From: Corynebacterium frankenforstense DSM 45800
GTDB lineage: Bacteria; Actinomycetota; Actinomycetes; Mycobacteriales; Mycobacteriaceae
NCBI RefSeq assembly: GCF_001941485.1
Contig: NZ_CP009247.1
Location: forward strand, 434,001-498,000
DNA: 64,000 nt
Direction of reading: 5' to 3'
The position numbers were made by a program, and so were the translations under genes. This document shows positions 1 through 8,558 of this stretch, in pieces; within the stretch, counting starts at the first letter, position 1; the number at the start of each line of letters is the position of its first letter. Under the pieces are notes generated by a model. That model saw only the letters and a program-made list of their open reading frames with translations, was not told the origin of the DNA and made no database searches.

Positions 1-862
1 CATAGTCATACAGGCGTCTGTTTGACAGGATCTTCGAGGTCTTCGGCCGCAACCTGCGCGCGGCGGCCTTGAGCTGGGCGCCCTCAGCCCTATACGGGCC
101 GTGCGGGGTGCGATTGCGCGACAACTCACGCCCGATGGTCGACGGGTGCACGCCCACGGCGCGGGCGATGGCGGCTTTCGTCGCCCCTTCGCGGTACATG
201 TCGGCGATCACCGCACGTTGGCTGACCGACAGGTACCTGCTGCTGACCGGTTTGTAGGGGTTAACCCCCTCGGGCAGGGCGGGGATGGCCCGGCGGCCTT
301 CCTCGATGACGTCGCAGGTTTCAATCAGGGCGTCCATCAACCTGTTATACGTCGCCGCGTCCGGCCCGGTGGGGATAAAGCGGCGGCGTTGTCCTCGAGT
401 TTTGGTCAGTCCTTTCTCGAAGTCGCGGCCCTGGCGTGGCTCGATCGCAAGTGTGGTGCACACCTGGGCCCGTGGGATGCCGGCGAGGCGCAGGTAGAGA
501 AAGTCGATGCGCCTGGCGGTGGCGCGGATGTGTTGTTGCCGGCGGGTCAGCCGGGTGTGCAGTCCTGCCCTGGATGCGATGCGGTAGCCCATCGACGGGG
601 AGATGCCGACCATCATCGCCGCCGCGTGGATGCTTGCCCCGCTTTTGATCGCGGTGATCAACGCGTCTGCGGCGCCGGTGGGCAGGACAGGCGGTTGTGT
701 CGGGGTGATCAGTTTGTGGTGGTGGGCGAAGTTGAGTGCGTGTTTGTAGTTGCAGCCGATGCGGTGCGCGGCGGCGCGCACGCTTAAGCCGGTGGTGATC
801 AGTTGGGTCAGCCGGTTCTTGTCTGACTGGGTCAGTGAGTGAAAGGGGCTGGTTGTCGGCAT
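1..862 (-). CDS. IS30-family transposase, 5' part only (runs off the left edge)
   Basis: The reading frame is open from an ATG at 862 to the window edge, giving 287 codons with no stop. Residues about 209-250 form a classic IS30 helix-turn-helix: YLSVSQRAVIADMYREG, then IARAVGVHPSTIGREL and RN. A second helix-turn-helix-like stretch (GLSVRAAAHRIGCNYKHAL) lies near the N-terminus. The DDE catalytic domain would follow but lies outside the window, so activity cannot be judged. IS30 transposases cut and join insertion sequence ends. The element lies just beyond the 3' end of the intact dehydrogenase gene, so its insertion broke no gene visible here. Confidence 0.88.
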   Translation of the reverse strand, partial: MPTTSPFHSLTQSDKNRLTQLITTGLSVRAAAHRIGCNYKHALNFAHHHKLITPTQPPVLPTGAADALITAIKSGASIHAAAMMVGISPSMGYRIASRAGLHTRLTRRQQHIRATARRIDFLYLRLAGIPRAQVCTTLAIEPRQGRDFEKGLTKTRGQRRRFIPTGPDAATYNRLMDALIETCDVIEEGRRAIPALPEGVNPYKPVSSRYLSVSQRAVIADMYREGATKAAIARAVGVHPSTIGRELSRNRTPHGPYRAEGAQLKAAARRLRPKTSKILSNRRLYDY

Positions 863-905
863 GGTCGTTGGCAGCCTTCCAATTGGGGGAAAGTTGCAAC
901 GACCC
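1..905 (-). mobile_element. IS30-family insertion sequence, one end
   Basis: This is the transposase plus the short stretch upstream of its start. The terminal inverted repeat should lie in about 865-905, but the other end is outside the window, so I could not identify the repeat or a target duplication. Confidence 0.6.
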
Positions 906-944
906 TCTGAAGCTAAGCCCGGCGAGCGGAGCCGGCGGAGCCGG

Positions 945-1958
945 CTAGTCGCGCCCGGCCGCCTCGAGGAGGCGGGCGTGGAGGGCGTCGTCGATCTCGA
1001 TCGGGTCGGCCGGGGCGTGCCGACGCCCGGGCAGGTGACCGGCCAGGTCCTCGAGGCGGGCGACCAGGTCGCGGCTGCGCTCGGCGAAGCTCGCCCGACC
1101 GCCGCGGGCCCCGGCGGCCTCGCAGGAGGCCTCCGCGCCCGTGTCCGACTCGAATGCGCGCGGGTCGAAGGCGACGACGAAGAAGCCGACGTCCGGGCGC
1201 GCGCCGCCCCTGATCGACGGCGCGTCCATCGACCAGTTGCCGCCGGCCATGCCGGAGAGGAACTCGACCATCAGCCCGATGTTGCCCATCTTGTAGCCCG
1301 CCGGAAGCAGTGCGCCCTCGACGGCCTCCTGCGCCGAGCGCGTCGGCTCACCGGAGGAGTCCAGCGCCCAGCCCTCCGGGATCTCCTCGCCGCGGGCCGC
1401 GCGCTCCCGGATGGTCATGTAGGCGATCTGGCTGATGGCCTGGTCGATGACCACCGGCCGCGGCTCGGCCGGCACCCCGAAGGCGTGCGGGTTGGTGCCC
1501 AGCACCTTGCCCGGGGCCTCGCCCCAGCCGGCCAGCGCCCGGCAGTTGGCCACGGCGAGGGCGACGAGCCCGCGCTCGGCGAGGTCGTTGACGTAGACGC
1601 CCAGCTCACCGACGGTGAAGGTGTTGCGCGCGGCGAAGACCGCCACGCCGTGCTCGTGGGCGGAGCGCACGAAGTCGTCGAACTCGGCGTTGAAGGCGAC
1701 CGCGGCGGTGTTGCCGCGGGCGTCGGCGAGCGTGATCGCGCCGCGTCGGGTGACCTCGGGGGCGACATCGGCGATGAAGGAGCCGTTGGCGATGCCGTCG
1801 AGGTAGTCGAAGATGTGGCTGACCCCGTGGGAGGTCTTGCCCAGCGACTCGGCGCGCACGGCGGCGCGCGCGAGGACGGCGGCGGTCGGCTCGTCGGCAC
1901 CGCGCGCGCGGGCGGCGGCGGTGCACAGTTCGGTCAGGTCGGCGGCTGAGATCTGCAT
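945..1958 (-). CDS. Ldh2-family NAD(P)-dependent oxidoreductase (malate/lactate/ureidoglycolate dehydrogenase type)
   Basis: The 337-residue protein has the Ldh2 hallmarks: an N-terminal helical part with RAESLGKTSHGVSH, the GTNPHAFGVP segment, the D-A-S substrate/cofactor region (VIDQAISQIA), IPEGWALDSSGEPT and a C-terminal G-LP-GYKMGNIGLMVEFLSG stretch. Such enzymes reduce 2-oxoacids or oxidise 2-hydroxyacids in the cytoplasm; the substrate cannot be told from sequence. I chose the ATG at 1958 because a TAGCGT -10 box (1966-1971) lies exactly 7 nt upstream, the layout of a leaderless transcript; a longer start at 1967 would be inside that promoter. The own promoter suggests it is separate from the upstream metal transporter operon. 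Confidence 0.85.
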   Translation of the reverse strand: MQISAADLTELCTAAARARGADEPTAAVLARAAVRAESLGKTSHGVSHIFDYLDGIANGSFIADVAPEVTRRGAITLADARGNTAAVAFNAEFDDFVRSAHEHGVAVFAARNTFTVGELGVYVNDLAERGLVALAVANCRALAGWGEAPGKVLGTNPHAFGVPAEPRPVVIDQAISQIAYMTIRERAARGEEIPEGWALDSSGEPTRSAQEAVEGALLPAGYKMGNIGLMVEFLSGMAGGNWSMDAPSIRGGARPDVGFFVVAFDPRAFESDTGAEASCEAAGARGGRASFAERSRDLVARLEDLAGHLPGRRHAPADPIEIDDALHARLLEAAGRD

Positions 1959-2063
1959 GCGCCCCACGCTACGTGGCGCGCGCCACCTCCGCCGCCGATT
2001 TCTGGGCGCCGGGCCCGCCCGGGGGACCCCGGTGCCGGTCCCGCCCGGGTCCTGGCGCGGGCC

Positions 2064-2975
2064 TCAGGCCCGGACTGCCTCGTCCTCGACGAGCGCCCCC
2101 GGGCGCTTTTCGGGCGACCGCGCGCGGCCCCGACCGCGGGCACGGCGGCGGGCGACGTCCGCCACGCAGGCGAAGAGGAGTCCGTAGAAGACCGCCATCG
2201 ACGCCGAGGTCGCCGTGCCGAGCCGGTAGGCGACCCCGAAGCCGACCAGCGCGCCGCCGGCGGCGATGAGCACCGTCAGCGTCAGCATCGCCGGCAGGCG
2301 GCGGGTCACCAGGTGCGCCGTCGCCGCGGGGACGACGACGAGGGCCACGACCAGGATCGCGCCAGCGGCGTTGAACGCCGCGGTGACCGTCAGCGAGACC
2401 AGGAACATGAACGAGGCCTGCAGCAACCCCGCGCGCACGCCGATCGTGCGCGCGAACTGTGGGTCGAACGTGGACACGGTGAGCTGGGGCAGGAACGCGG
2501 CGATGAACGCGGCGTCGACAAGCAGCACCGCCAGCATCACGTAGAGGTAGCGCGGGCCCAGGCTCACCCCGCCCACCGTCAGCTGCTCGAAGGCGGCGAG
2601 GTTGAGGTCGCCGACGAGCACGGCGTGCGTGTCGAGGTGGACGTTGCCGAAGTTCAGCGTGACCAGGATGACGCCCGCGGAGAACAGCGCCGGGAAGACC
2701 AGGCCCTGCGGCGCGTCGCCGGAGAGCAGCCCCGTGCGCGCGAGCCACTCGCTGCCCAGGACCACGACGAGGCCGGCCAGTGCGGCGCCCAGGATGAGCA
2801 GCGGCGAGTCCAGGTCGCGGGTGAAGAAGTAACCGACGACGATGCCGGGGAAGACCGAGTGGCCGATGGCGTCGACGAGCATCGAGTTCTTGCGCAGCAC
2901 GACGAAGGCGCCGGGCAGCGCGCAGGCCACGGCCGTGACCACCGCGAGAAGCGCGGTTCCGGCGAAGAAGCTCAT
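2064..2975 (-). CDS. Metal ABC transporter permease, second of two (zinc/manganese, ABC-3 family)
   Basis: This 303-residue integral membrane protein has about nine hydrophobic segments. ABC-3 permease features include FVVLRKNSMLVDAIGHSVFPG near the N-terminus and LVVVPAATAHLVTRRL in the last third, the region that contacts the ATPase and lines the path. It forms the membrane channel of a zinc or manganese importer, probably as a heterodimer with the permease encoded just upstream. The ATG at 2975 overlaps the stop of that gene (ATGA), which points to translational coupling. The C-terminal tail is arginine-rich and cytoplasmic. It is the last gene of the four-gene operon. Confidence 0.88.
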   Translation of the reverse strand: MSFFAGTALLAVVTAVACALPGAFVVLRKNSMLVDAIGHSVFPGIVVGYFFTRDLDSPLLILGAALAGLVVVLGSEWLARTGLLSGDAPQGLVFPALFSAGVILVTLNFGNVHLDTHAVLVGDLNLAAFEQLTVGGVSLGPRYLYVMLAVLLVDAAFIAAFLPQLTVSTFDPQFARTIGVRAGLLQASFMFLVSLTVTAAFNAAGAILVVALVVVPAATAHLVTRRLPAMLTLTVLIAAGGALVGFGVAYRLGTATSASMAVFYGLLFACVADVARRRARGRGRARSPEKRPGALVEDEAVRA

Positions 2976-3916
2976 GCCGCCACCTCCGCGAGCAGTCGAC
3001 GCCGGGCGCGGGCGCGGCCCACCCCGCGGGCGATGAGGCCGCGGTGGGGCGCGCACAGCAGCGAGACCAGGAAGAAGGCGAAGAGCACCAGCACGATCAG
3101 CGGGCCGGTGGGCACGTCGCCCAGCGCGATGGACAGGTAGCTGCCCACCGCGCTGCCCAGCCCGCCGACCGCGCCGGCGAGGATCACCGTGGTCGAAAGG
3201 CGACTGGTCCACTGCCGCGCGGTGGCCGGCGGGGTGACCACGAAGGCCACCATGAGCACCAGGCCGACCGCCTTGACGCCGATGACCGTGGCCACCACGA
3301 TGCAGGCGAACAGGGCGGTGTCGATCGCGCGGGTCGGAAGCCCCGTGACCGCGGCGTGCGCCGGGTCGAAGGTGCGCAGCGCGAACTCCTTCCAGAGCGC
3401 CACCACGACCATGAGCGCCACCGCGCCGACCGACAGCGAGACCGCCAGGTCCGCGCGCGTGATCACCGAGGCGTTGCCGAACAGGTAGTCCTGGATGCCG
3501 CCCTTGCCGGGCAGCGGCGCGTCCGAGATCACCCGCATCAGCAGCATGCCCAGGCCGAAGAACGAGGTCAGGGTGACCGCCATGGCGGAGTCGACCGCGA
3601 GCTTGGTGGTGCGCACGATCGTCTCCGTGCAGAAGACCGCCAGCGTGCCGACGACGACCGCGCCCAGGATGAGCAGGGCCATGTTGCGGCCGTCGAGGCC
3701 CAGGCCCACGGCGACGAGGAACGCGATGAGCGTGCCCGGCAGCGCCGAGTGGGAGACCACGTCCGAGAGCAGCGACTGGCGCCGCAGGTAGGCGAAGGTG
3801 CCCAGGGCGCCGGCGACCACGCCGATGACCGTCGTGCCCACCAGCACCGTGCGGAAGGTGTGGTCGGCGAGGAATTCGGCCGGCGGGGTCAGCCCCGCGG
3901 CGAGCGTGACAGTCAC
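2972..3916 (-). CDS. Metal ABC transporter permease, first of two (zinc/manganese, ABC-3 family)
   Basis: The 314-residue protein has multiple membrane spans and the ABC-3 signatures FAYLRRQSLLSDVVSHSALPG and LMVAFVVTPPATARQWTSRL. It is expected to dimerise with the downstream permease to import a divalent metal. A two-permease arrangement occurs in TroCD/SitCD/MntCD-type systems. Its start overlaps the end of the ATPase gene by 4 bp (ATGA), and its own end overlaps the next start likewise, so all four genes form one tightly coupled operon. Confidence 0.9.
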   Translation of the reverse strand: MTVTLAAGLTPPAEFLADHTFRTVLVGTTVIGVVAGALGTFAYLRRQSLLSDVVSHSALPGTLIAFLVAVGLGLDGRNMALLILGAVVVGTLAVFCTETIVRTTKLAVDSAMAVTLTSFFGLGMLLMRVISDAPLPGKGGIQDYLFGNASVITRADLAVSLSVGAVALMVVVALWKEFALRTFDPAHAAVTGLPTRAIDTALFACIVVATVIGVKAVGLVLMVAFVVTPPATARQWTSRLSTTVILAGAVGGLGSAVGSYLSIALGDVPTGPLIVLVLFAFFLVSLLCAPHRGLIARGVGRARARRRLLAEVAA

Positions 3917-4794
3917 AGCACCGCCTCCAGAAACGTCGAGTCCGCGTCGTCCCCGATGCCGTAGGTGGCGCGGATGTTGGCGGCGGTGAAGGACTCCGCC
4001 GCCGGGCCCGAGGCGACCACGCCCCGGTTGATCAGGGTGACGTGGTCGCAGTAGCGGCGCACCGTGGCCAGGTCGTGGTGGACCATCACGACGGTGCGCC
4101 CGGCCGCGCGCAGGCGGTGCAGCACCGCGACGATCGCGTCCTGGCTGCGGGCGTCGACACCCTGGAACGGCTCGTCCATGAAGTACAGGTCCGGCTCCTG
4201 GACCAGCGCGCGGGCCAGGAAGACCCGCTGGCGCTGGCCGCCGGAGAGCTCGCCGATCTGGCGGCCGGCCAGGTCGGTGATGCCGGTCAGCTCGAGGGCG
4301 TCGTCGGCCGCGGCACGCTGGCGCCGCCCCGGGCGGCGGAACAGCCCGAGCGCGCCGAAGGTGCCCATGGTGACCACGTCGTGGACGGTGGCGGGGAAGT
4401 CCCAGTCCACGCCCGCCGACTGCGGCATGTAGCCGACCCGGAGCCGGTTGTCGCGCAGCCCGCCGCCGAAGAACTCCGCGTGACCGGCCAGTGGGGTGAC
4501 CAGGCCGAGCATCGCCTTGATCAGCGTCGACTTGCCCGCGCCGTTGGGGCCGACGACCCCCATGACCACGCCCTCGGGCACGTCGAGGTGGACGTCGTGG
4601 AGCACCGGCTCCGCGCGGTAGGCCACGGTCAGGCCGACGGCCCGGCAGGCCGGGGTGGCCGTGCCGGGCCGGCCGGCGCTCCGCCGGGAGTTCCGCGGGG
4701 CGTCAGCGCCGGCGGCGCCCGCGGCGGCGTCGGAGCCGGCGCCTGGGGCGGTGACGGATGCAGCTGCGTCGTGTGCGCGGGCGTCGTCAGTCAC
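3913..4794 (-). CDS. Metal ABC transporter ATP-binding protein
   Basis: A 293-residue ABC ATPase with Walker A GPNGAGKST, the Q-loop in YMPQSAGVDWDFP, signature LSGGQRQRV, Walker B LYFMDEPF and a switch histidine in MVHHDL. It powers metal import by the two permeases below it. I place the start at the GTG at 4794, which overlaps the stop of the binding-protein gene (GTGA). This gives an Ala/Gly-rich N-terminal extension of about 60 residues before the conserved domain begins at ACRAVGLTVAYR, longer than usual, so the true start could lie further in. Confidence 0.88.
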   Translation of the reverse strand: MTDDARAHDAAASVTAPGAGSDAAAGAAGADAPRNSRRSAGRPGTATPACRAVGLTVAYRAEPVLHDVHLDVPEGVVMGVVGPNGAGKSTLIKAMLGLVTPLAGHAEFFGGGLRDNRLRVGYMPQSAGVDWDFPATVHDVVTMGTFGALGLFRRPGRRQRAAADDALELTGITDLAGRQIGELSGGQRQRVFLARALVQEPDLYFMDEPFQGVDARSQDAIVAVLHRLRAAGRTVVMVHHDLATVRRYCDHVTLINRGVVASGPAAESFTAANIRATYGIGDDADSTFLEAVL

Positions 4795-5780
4795 CGGGCG
4801 GCCCCGAGCTCGTCGGCGACGGCGTCGACGTTGTGGTTGAACGCGCCCAGGTAGGTGTCGACGCCCGCGTCGGCGCCCAGCGAGTCCGCGAACAGCTCGC
4901 GGTCGGAGACGCGCACGTCCCAGCCGCGGGCGTGGACGGCCTCCTTCAGCGAGGTGATCGCCTGCGGGTTCGCCTGGTTGTCCTGGAAGATGGCCGGGAC
5001 CTTCTTCTCGGCGATGAGGTCGGCGAGCTCGGAGATCTCGGCGGCGGAGAGCTTCGCCTCGGTGGAGACGAAGTCGGTGGCGTGGATGTCCAGGTCGAAG
5101 GTGCGGCCGAAGTAGTTGAAGGCGTCGTGGCCGGTGATCAGCACGCGCGGCTCGGGCACGTCGTCGAGGCGCTCGTGGGCGCGCTGGACGGCGGCGTCGA
5201 TGTCGTCCTTGTACCTGTCGGCGTTGGCGTGGAACTCGTCGGCGCGGTCCGGCACGGTCTCGGCGAGCTTGTCGGCGACCTCGTCGACGACGAGGCTCCA
5301 GGCCTCCGGGCTGTTCCACACGTGCGGGTCGTGCAGGGCGTTGCCCTCGTCGTCGGTCTCGGGCCAGTCGAGCAGCAGGTCCTCCGGCAGCTGGTCGCCG
5401 ACCGCGAGCTGCTTGTCGCCGAGGGAGGCCAGCTGGTCGTCCATCTGGGCCTCGAGGTGCAGGCCGTTCCAGAAGACGAGGTCGGAGTCGCGCAGCTTCT
5501 CGATGTCCTTGGTCGAGGGCTGGTAGGTGTGCGGGTCGCCGCCGGGGCCGACCATGGTGGTGATCTCCGCGGTCGGGTCGATCGTGGCCACGGCGTCGGC
5601 GAGGTAGCCGGTGGTGGCGTAGACGGACAGGGGAGCGTCGGAGTCCCCGCCGGAGGTGGCGTCGCCGCCGGCGCAGCCGGTCAGCGTGATCGCCGCGGCG
5701 CCGAGGACGGCGGCCAGGGCGCGCAGGGGGTTGCGGGAGCGGCGGTTGCGGTTGTTCCCGCTGGTGAGTGAGGGAGACAC
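4791..5780 (-). CDS. Zinc/manganese-binding lipoprotein of the ABC transporter (TroA/ZnuA-like)
   Basis: The 329-residue protein has a signal peptide ending in the lipobox LTGC and the cluster-9 metal-binding fold. Likely ligands are the histidines in GDPHTYQP, HDPHVWNS and TGHDAFNYFG and the aspartate in FQDNQANPQ, a His-His-His-Asp set. The third ligand being His rather than Glu fits TroA/ZnuA-like zinc sites better than PsaA-like manganese sites. The GTG at 5780 is chosen because AGAAAGG lies just upstream and the signal peptide follows; a more upstream start would include the promoter. The 5' region carries a Zur-like box, so zinc import is the favoured role. Confidence 0.88.
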   Translation of the reverse strand: MSPSLTSGNNRNRRSRNPLRALAAVLGAAAITLTGCAGGDATSGGDSDAPLSVYATTGYLADAVATIDPTAEITTMVGPGGDPHTYQPSTKDIEKLRDSDLVFWNGLHLEAQMDDQLASLGDKQLAVGDQLPEDLLLDWPETDDEGNALHDPHVWNSPEAWSLVVDEVADKLAETVPDRADEFHANADRYKDDIDAAVQRAHERLDDVPEPRVLITGHDAFNYFGRTFDLDIHATDFVSTEAKLSAAEISELADLIAEKKVPAIFQDNQANPQAITSLKEAVHARGWDVRVSDRELFADSLGADAGVDTYLGAFNHNVDAVADELGAAR

Positions 5781-5805
5781 GGTGGCCTTTCTACTGAAAG
5801 CGTAC

Positions 5806-5820
5806 TGAAAATCAGTTCCA
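5806..5820 (-). promoter_or_regulatory. Zur-like box upstream of the metal ABC operon
   Basis: The minus strand reads TGGAACTGATTTTCA, 13 of 15 positions matching the corynebacterial/mycobacterial Zur core TGAAAATGATTTTCA (recalled). It lies between the -10 box and the GTG start, where binding would stop transcription. Confidence 0.6.
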
Positions 5821-5830
5821 AGGAAACTAA

Positions 5831-5864
5831 AGTTCAATATAAAGAACTCGTGTGTTTGGGGCAA
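5831..5864 (-). promoter_or_regulatory. Promoter of the metal ABC operon with an overlapping palindrome
   Basis: On the minus strand, TTGCCC (5859-5864) and TATATT (5836-5841) are 17 bp apart, a good sigma-A type promoter. The -10 box sits inside the palindrome AGTTC-N8-GAACT (5831-5848), so a bound repressor would block it. Confidence 0.6.
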
Positions 5865-6040
5865 GGGTGGGCTGTGTGGTGTGTGTCTCCGGGGCAGGGA
5901 AGGGGCGGCCAGCCGGTGGGCGCGTTGGTGCGGGGCGGTGGCCCTTCTGCGCCGGCGCGGTGCGGTGGTCGGTGTGTCGGCCGGTGGGTTTCGGGGGGGG
6001 GGCGGTGGGGTCGGGCGGGCACGGGTGTCTAGGCGTCGGC
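5865..6040. other. Intergenic G-rich stretch
   Basis: No gene is visible. The plus strand is strongly G-rich, with a run of ten G at 5993-6002 followed by three more G-tracts to 6024, a potential G-quadruplex. Read on the minus strand, downstream of the PTS gene, it is C-rich and G-poor, the composition expected of a Rho-loading site. Confidence 0.4.
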
Positions 6041-6179
6041 CGGATGTCAGACTGTGCGACCGCGCGGGCGCACACCGTGACGGTCCCGCGACCGTTATGC
6101 GAAAAGGTGCAGTTCAGCGGCGCGACGAAAAGCGGGCTGTCAGATTGTGCGACCCCCACTTCGCACAAACTGACAGCCC
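6041..6179 (-). repeat. Copy 1 of a ~135 bp dispersed repeat that includes a terminator hairpin
   Basis: Positions 6053-6152 match 8571-8670 at about 87 of 100 positions with no gaps. On the minus strand the order is a 19 bp hairpin (6134-6152 with 6161-6179, one mismatch) followed within 2 nt by TTTT, then a conserved core with a second hairpin ACGGTC-CCGC-GACCGT, then a third with TGTGCG/CGCACA arms. It starts about 50 bp after the PTS stop codon, so it can serve as that gene's terminator. The word TGTCAGA-N-TGTGCGAC also appears as a direct copy at 6045-6060. Confidence 0.75.
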
Positions 6180-6228
6180 GTCCCCCGAACCCCCTGAGCC
6201 CCGGTGGAAAGCCTGCTCCCCGGAACCC

Positions 6229-8337
6229 CTACCGCTGCACGGGCTCGCGGTGTCCGAGCCGCACCTTCTTGACGTCCTTGCCCTTGTCCACGTCGGAGTC
6301 GCGGAAGCCGAAGAAGTAGGTCAGGGCGAACGCCACGGCCAGCGAGGTGCCCGTGGCCAGCAGGTAGCCCCAGAAGCTGGAGTCGAGCCCGTCGGGGTTG
6401 ACGAAGCTGGTGAACCCGATGACCGAGCCCGTGAACCCCCACATGTTCACGTTGAACAGCCCGGTGAGCAGCCCGCCGCACGCGCCGCCGATCGAGCCCA
6501 TCAGGAACACCCGCCCGTACTTCAGGTTGATGCCGTACATCGCGGGCTCGGTGACCGAGCACAGCGCGGAGATCGTCGCCGGCGCGGCCAGGGTCTTGAT
6601 CTGGGCGAGCTTGGTGCGCACCAGCACGCCGAGCGCCGCGCCGCCTTGGGCGACCATCGTCGCGGAGATGATCGCGTTGAGGTAGGAGTGCCCGGTCAGC
6701 GCGAGGTCCTGCGCGACCAGCGGGATGACGGCCCAGTGCAGCCCGAAGATGACCAGGCCCTGGTAGAGCCCGCCGATGACGGTGCCCGAGATCGTCGGGG
6801 AGGCCTCGTAGAGGAACTGGATGCCGCTGGCGATGCCGGTGGAGATGATCATCACGATCGGCCCGAGCACCAGCAGGATCGCCAGCGAGACGACCACGAC
6901 CTCGATCAGCGGCGCGAAGATCATGCGCAGCGTGGCGGGGATGACCTTCTTCAGCCACGGCTCGAGCCGGGAGGCCAGCCACGCGGCCACGATCACCGGG
7001 AAGATCGAGTAGGAGTAGCTGGCCAGCGGGAACGGGATGCCGAAGAAGTCGGCGTTGAGCGCCATGCCGGCCACCGTGCTCGCCCCCGGGTCCTGGTTCT
7101 CGGGGTCGGCCATCTCCACCAGCGTCGGGTAGCACAGCACGCCGCCGATGATGCCGACGATGACCGGGTTGGCGCCGAGCCGTTTGGCCGCGGTGTAGCC
7201 GACGAAGATCGGCAGGAAGAAGAACACCGCGTCGCTCATCGCGTTGATGATCGCGTAGGTCGGGCTGGCCTCGTCGACGAGCTCGAAGTTGAGCAGCAGC
7301 GACAGGACACCCTTGATGATGCCGCTGGCCGCCAGCAGCCCGATGATCGGGATCATCGACCCGGTGATCACGCCGATCAGCTCGCTGAACCCCCACTTCA
7401 GCCAGCCCCACACGCTGTCCGGCCGCTCGCGCTCCTCGGCCCCGGCCCCCGCCGCGTCGTCGTCGCCGGACCCGCCGAGGCGCGCGACCACGGCGTCGTA
7501 GACGTCCTCGACCTCCGGGCCGATGACCACCTGATACTGCCCGCCGGCACGCACCGTCTCGATGACGCCCTCGCTCGCGCCGACCGCGTCGTCGTCGGCC
7601 TTCGCGTCGTCCTTGAGGTACATCCGCACCCGCGAGATGCAGTGCGTGACGTTGCGGATGTTCTCCGCCCCGCCCACCCCGGCGATGATGTCCCAGGCCG
7701 TCGCGTCGTGGCCGGTCAGTTCCGGCGGGCGGCCTTCGCTTGCCGACGTCCCGTCCGTCCCCGTGGCTGCGTCCGTCGCGGCCGCCGCCCCGGCGCCGCC
7801 CGCCGCGGCCGCGCCCGCGTCGGAATCCCCGGACGCCGCGGCGTCGTCAATCTTGTCCGGTCCCTCCGCCGTCTCTTCGCCCTTCGGGTGGGCGCGGGCG
7901 ACCTCGTCGCCGGCCGCGGCGGGGCCCTCGTCGACCTCGAGGCTGTCGAGCTTCTTCTTCGAGTTGGCGATGACCACGACCGTGTCGGTCTTCTTGCCGG
8001 CGTCCTCGATGGCGGCGGCGTCCATCGTGCCGAGGCGGTCGCCGGCCTCGACGGTGTCACCCTTCGCCACGGTGATCTCGAAGGGGGCGCCGTCGAGCTC
8101 CACGGTGTCGAGGCCGAGGTGGACGATGAACTGCAGGCCGTCGGCGTCGGTGATGCCCACGGCGTGGCCGGTCTTGGCCACCATGACCACCTCGCCGGCG
8201 ACCGGGGCGAGGACCTCACCTCCCGGGGTGCCGGTGATGCCGAAGCCCTCGCCCATGGTCTTCTTCGCGAAGACCTCGTCGGGGATCTCGGTGATGTCCG
8301 TGACCGTGCCCTTGATCGGCATGCGCACGACTGTCAT
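6229..8337 (-). CDS. PTS permease of the beta-glucoside type, domain order IIA-IIB-IIC
   Basis: A 702-residue fused enzyme II. Residues 1-150 are a glucose-type IIA domain with the phosphorylated histidine in FIVHLGLDTV. A linker rich in Ala, Gly and acidic residues (about 150-215) follows, then IIB with the active cysteine in NVTHCISRVRMYLKD, then a IIC membrane domain with GLHWAVIPLV and ITG/TEPAMYGINLKYG-like motifs resembling BglF/BglP. It imports and phosphorylates a sugar, probably an aryl-beta-glucoside. The IIA domain at the N-terminus is unusual; BglF has B-C-A. The ATG at 8337 has GAAGGGA upstream. No phospho-glucosidase or BglG-type antiterminator is adjacent. Confidence 0.87.
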   Translation of the reverse strand: MTVVRMPIKGTVTDITEIPDEVFAKKTMGEGFGITGTPGGEVLAPVAGEVVMVAKTGHAVGITDADGLQFIVHLGLDTVELDGAPFEITVAKGDTVEAGDRLGTMDAAAIEDAGKKTDTVVVIANSKKKLDSLEVDEGPAAAGDEVARAHPKGEETAEGPDKIDDAAASGDSDAGAAAAGGAGAAAATDAATGTDGTSASEGRPPELTGHDATAWDIIAGVGGAENIRNVTHCISRVRMYLKDDAKADDDAVGASEGVIETVRAGGQYQVVIGPEVEDVYDAVVARLGGSGDDDAAGAGAEERERPDSVWGWLKWGFSELIGVITGSMIPIIGLLAASGIIKGVLSLLLNFELVDEASPTYAIINAMSDAVFFFLPIFVGYTAAKRLGANPVIVGIIGGVLCYPTLVEMADPENQDPGASTVAGMALNADFFGIPFPLASYSYSIFPVIVAAWLASRLEPWLKKVIPATLRMIFAPLIEVVVVSLAILLVLGPIVMIISTGIASGIQFLYEASPTISGTVIGGLYQGLVIFGLHWAVIPLVAQDLALTGHSYLNAIISATMVAQGGAALGVLVRTKLAQIKTLAAPATISALCSVTEPAMYGINLKYGRVFLMGSIGGACGGLLTGLFNVNMWGFTGSVIGFTSFVNPDGLDSSFWGYLLATGTSLAVAFALTYFFGFRDSDVDKGKDVKKVRLGHREPVQR
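7737..7753 (-). repeat. Dispersed motif copy 1
   Basis: CGGGACGTCGGCAAGCG, in the codons of the PTS IIA-IIB linker. Confidence 0.5.
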
Positions 8338-8423
8338 GGGCTCGTCCCTTCGTTGTCGACTGGTCGGCCCGGCCCGGGCATGCGCGCGGCCGCACATGTG
8401 TGGCGCGGGTCATTTGGCACCAC

Positions 8424-8429
8424 AGAATA
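8424..8429 (-). promoter_or_regulatory. Possible -10 box of the PTS gene
   Basis: TATTCT on the minus strand, 86 nt upstream of the ATG; no convincing -35 box is visible. The stretch 8430-8560 between it and the repeat copy is G-rich on the plus strand and holds no gene. Confidence 0.3.
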
Positions 8430-8558
8430 CGCGGATCGCATGTGCGGCGAGGTGCGGCGGCGGGGTGGGGAGTGGAAGCGGGGGCTGGAGGCGGGGCGGT
8501 AGCGGTCGGGTGTCGTCGGGTGGGCGGGGATCCGCTGCTTTCGGGGGCTTACTCCCGC

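Noticed and set aside
345..899. 184-codon minus frame at the left end
   Set aside because: Out of frame with the IS30 transposase, which has clear helix-turn-helix motifs; composition is Arg/His/Pro noise.
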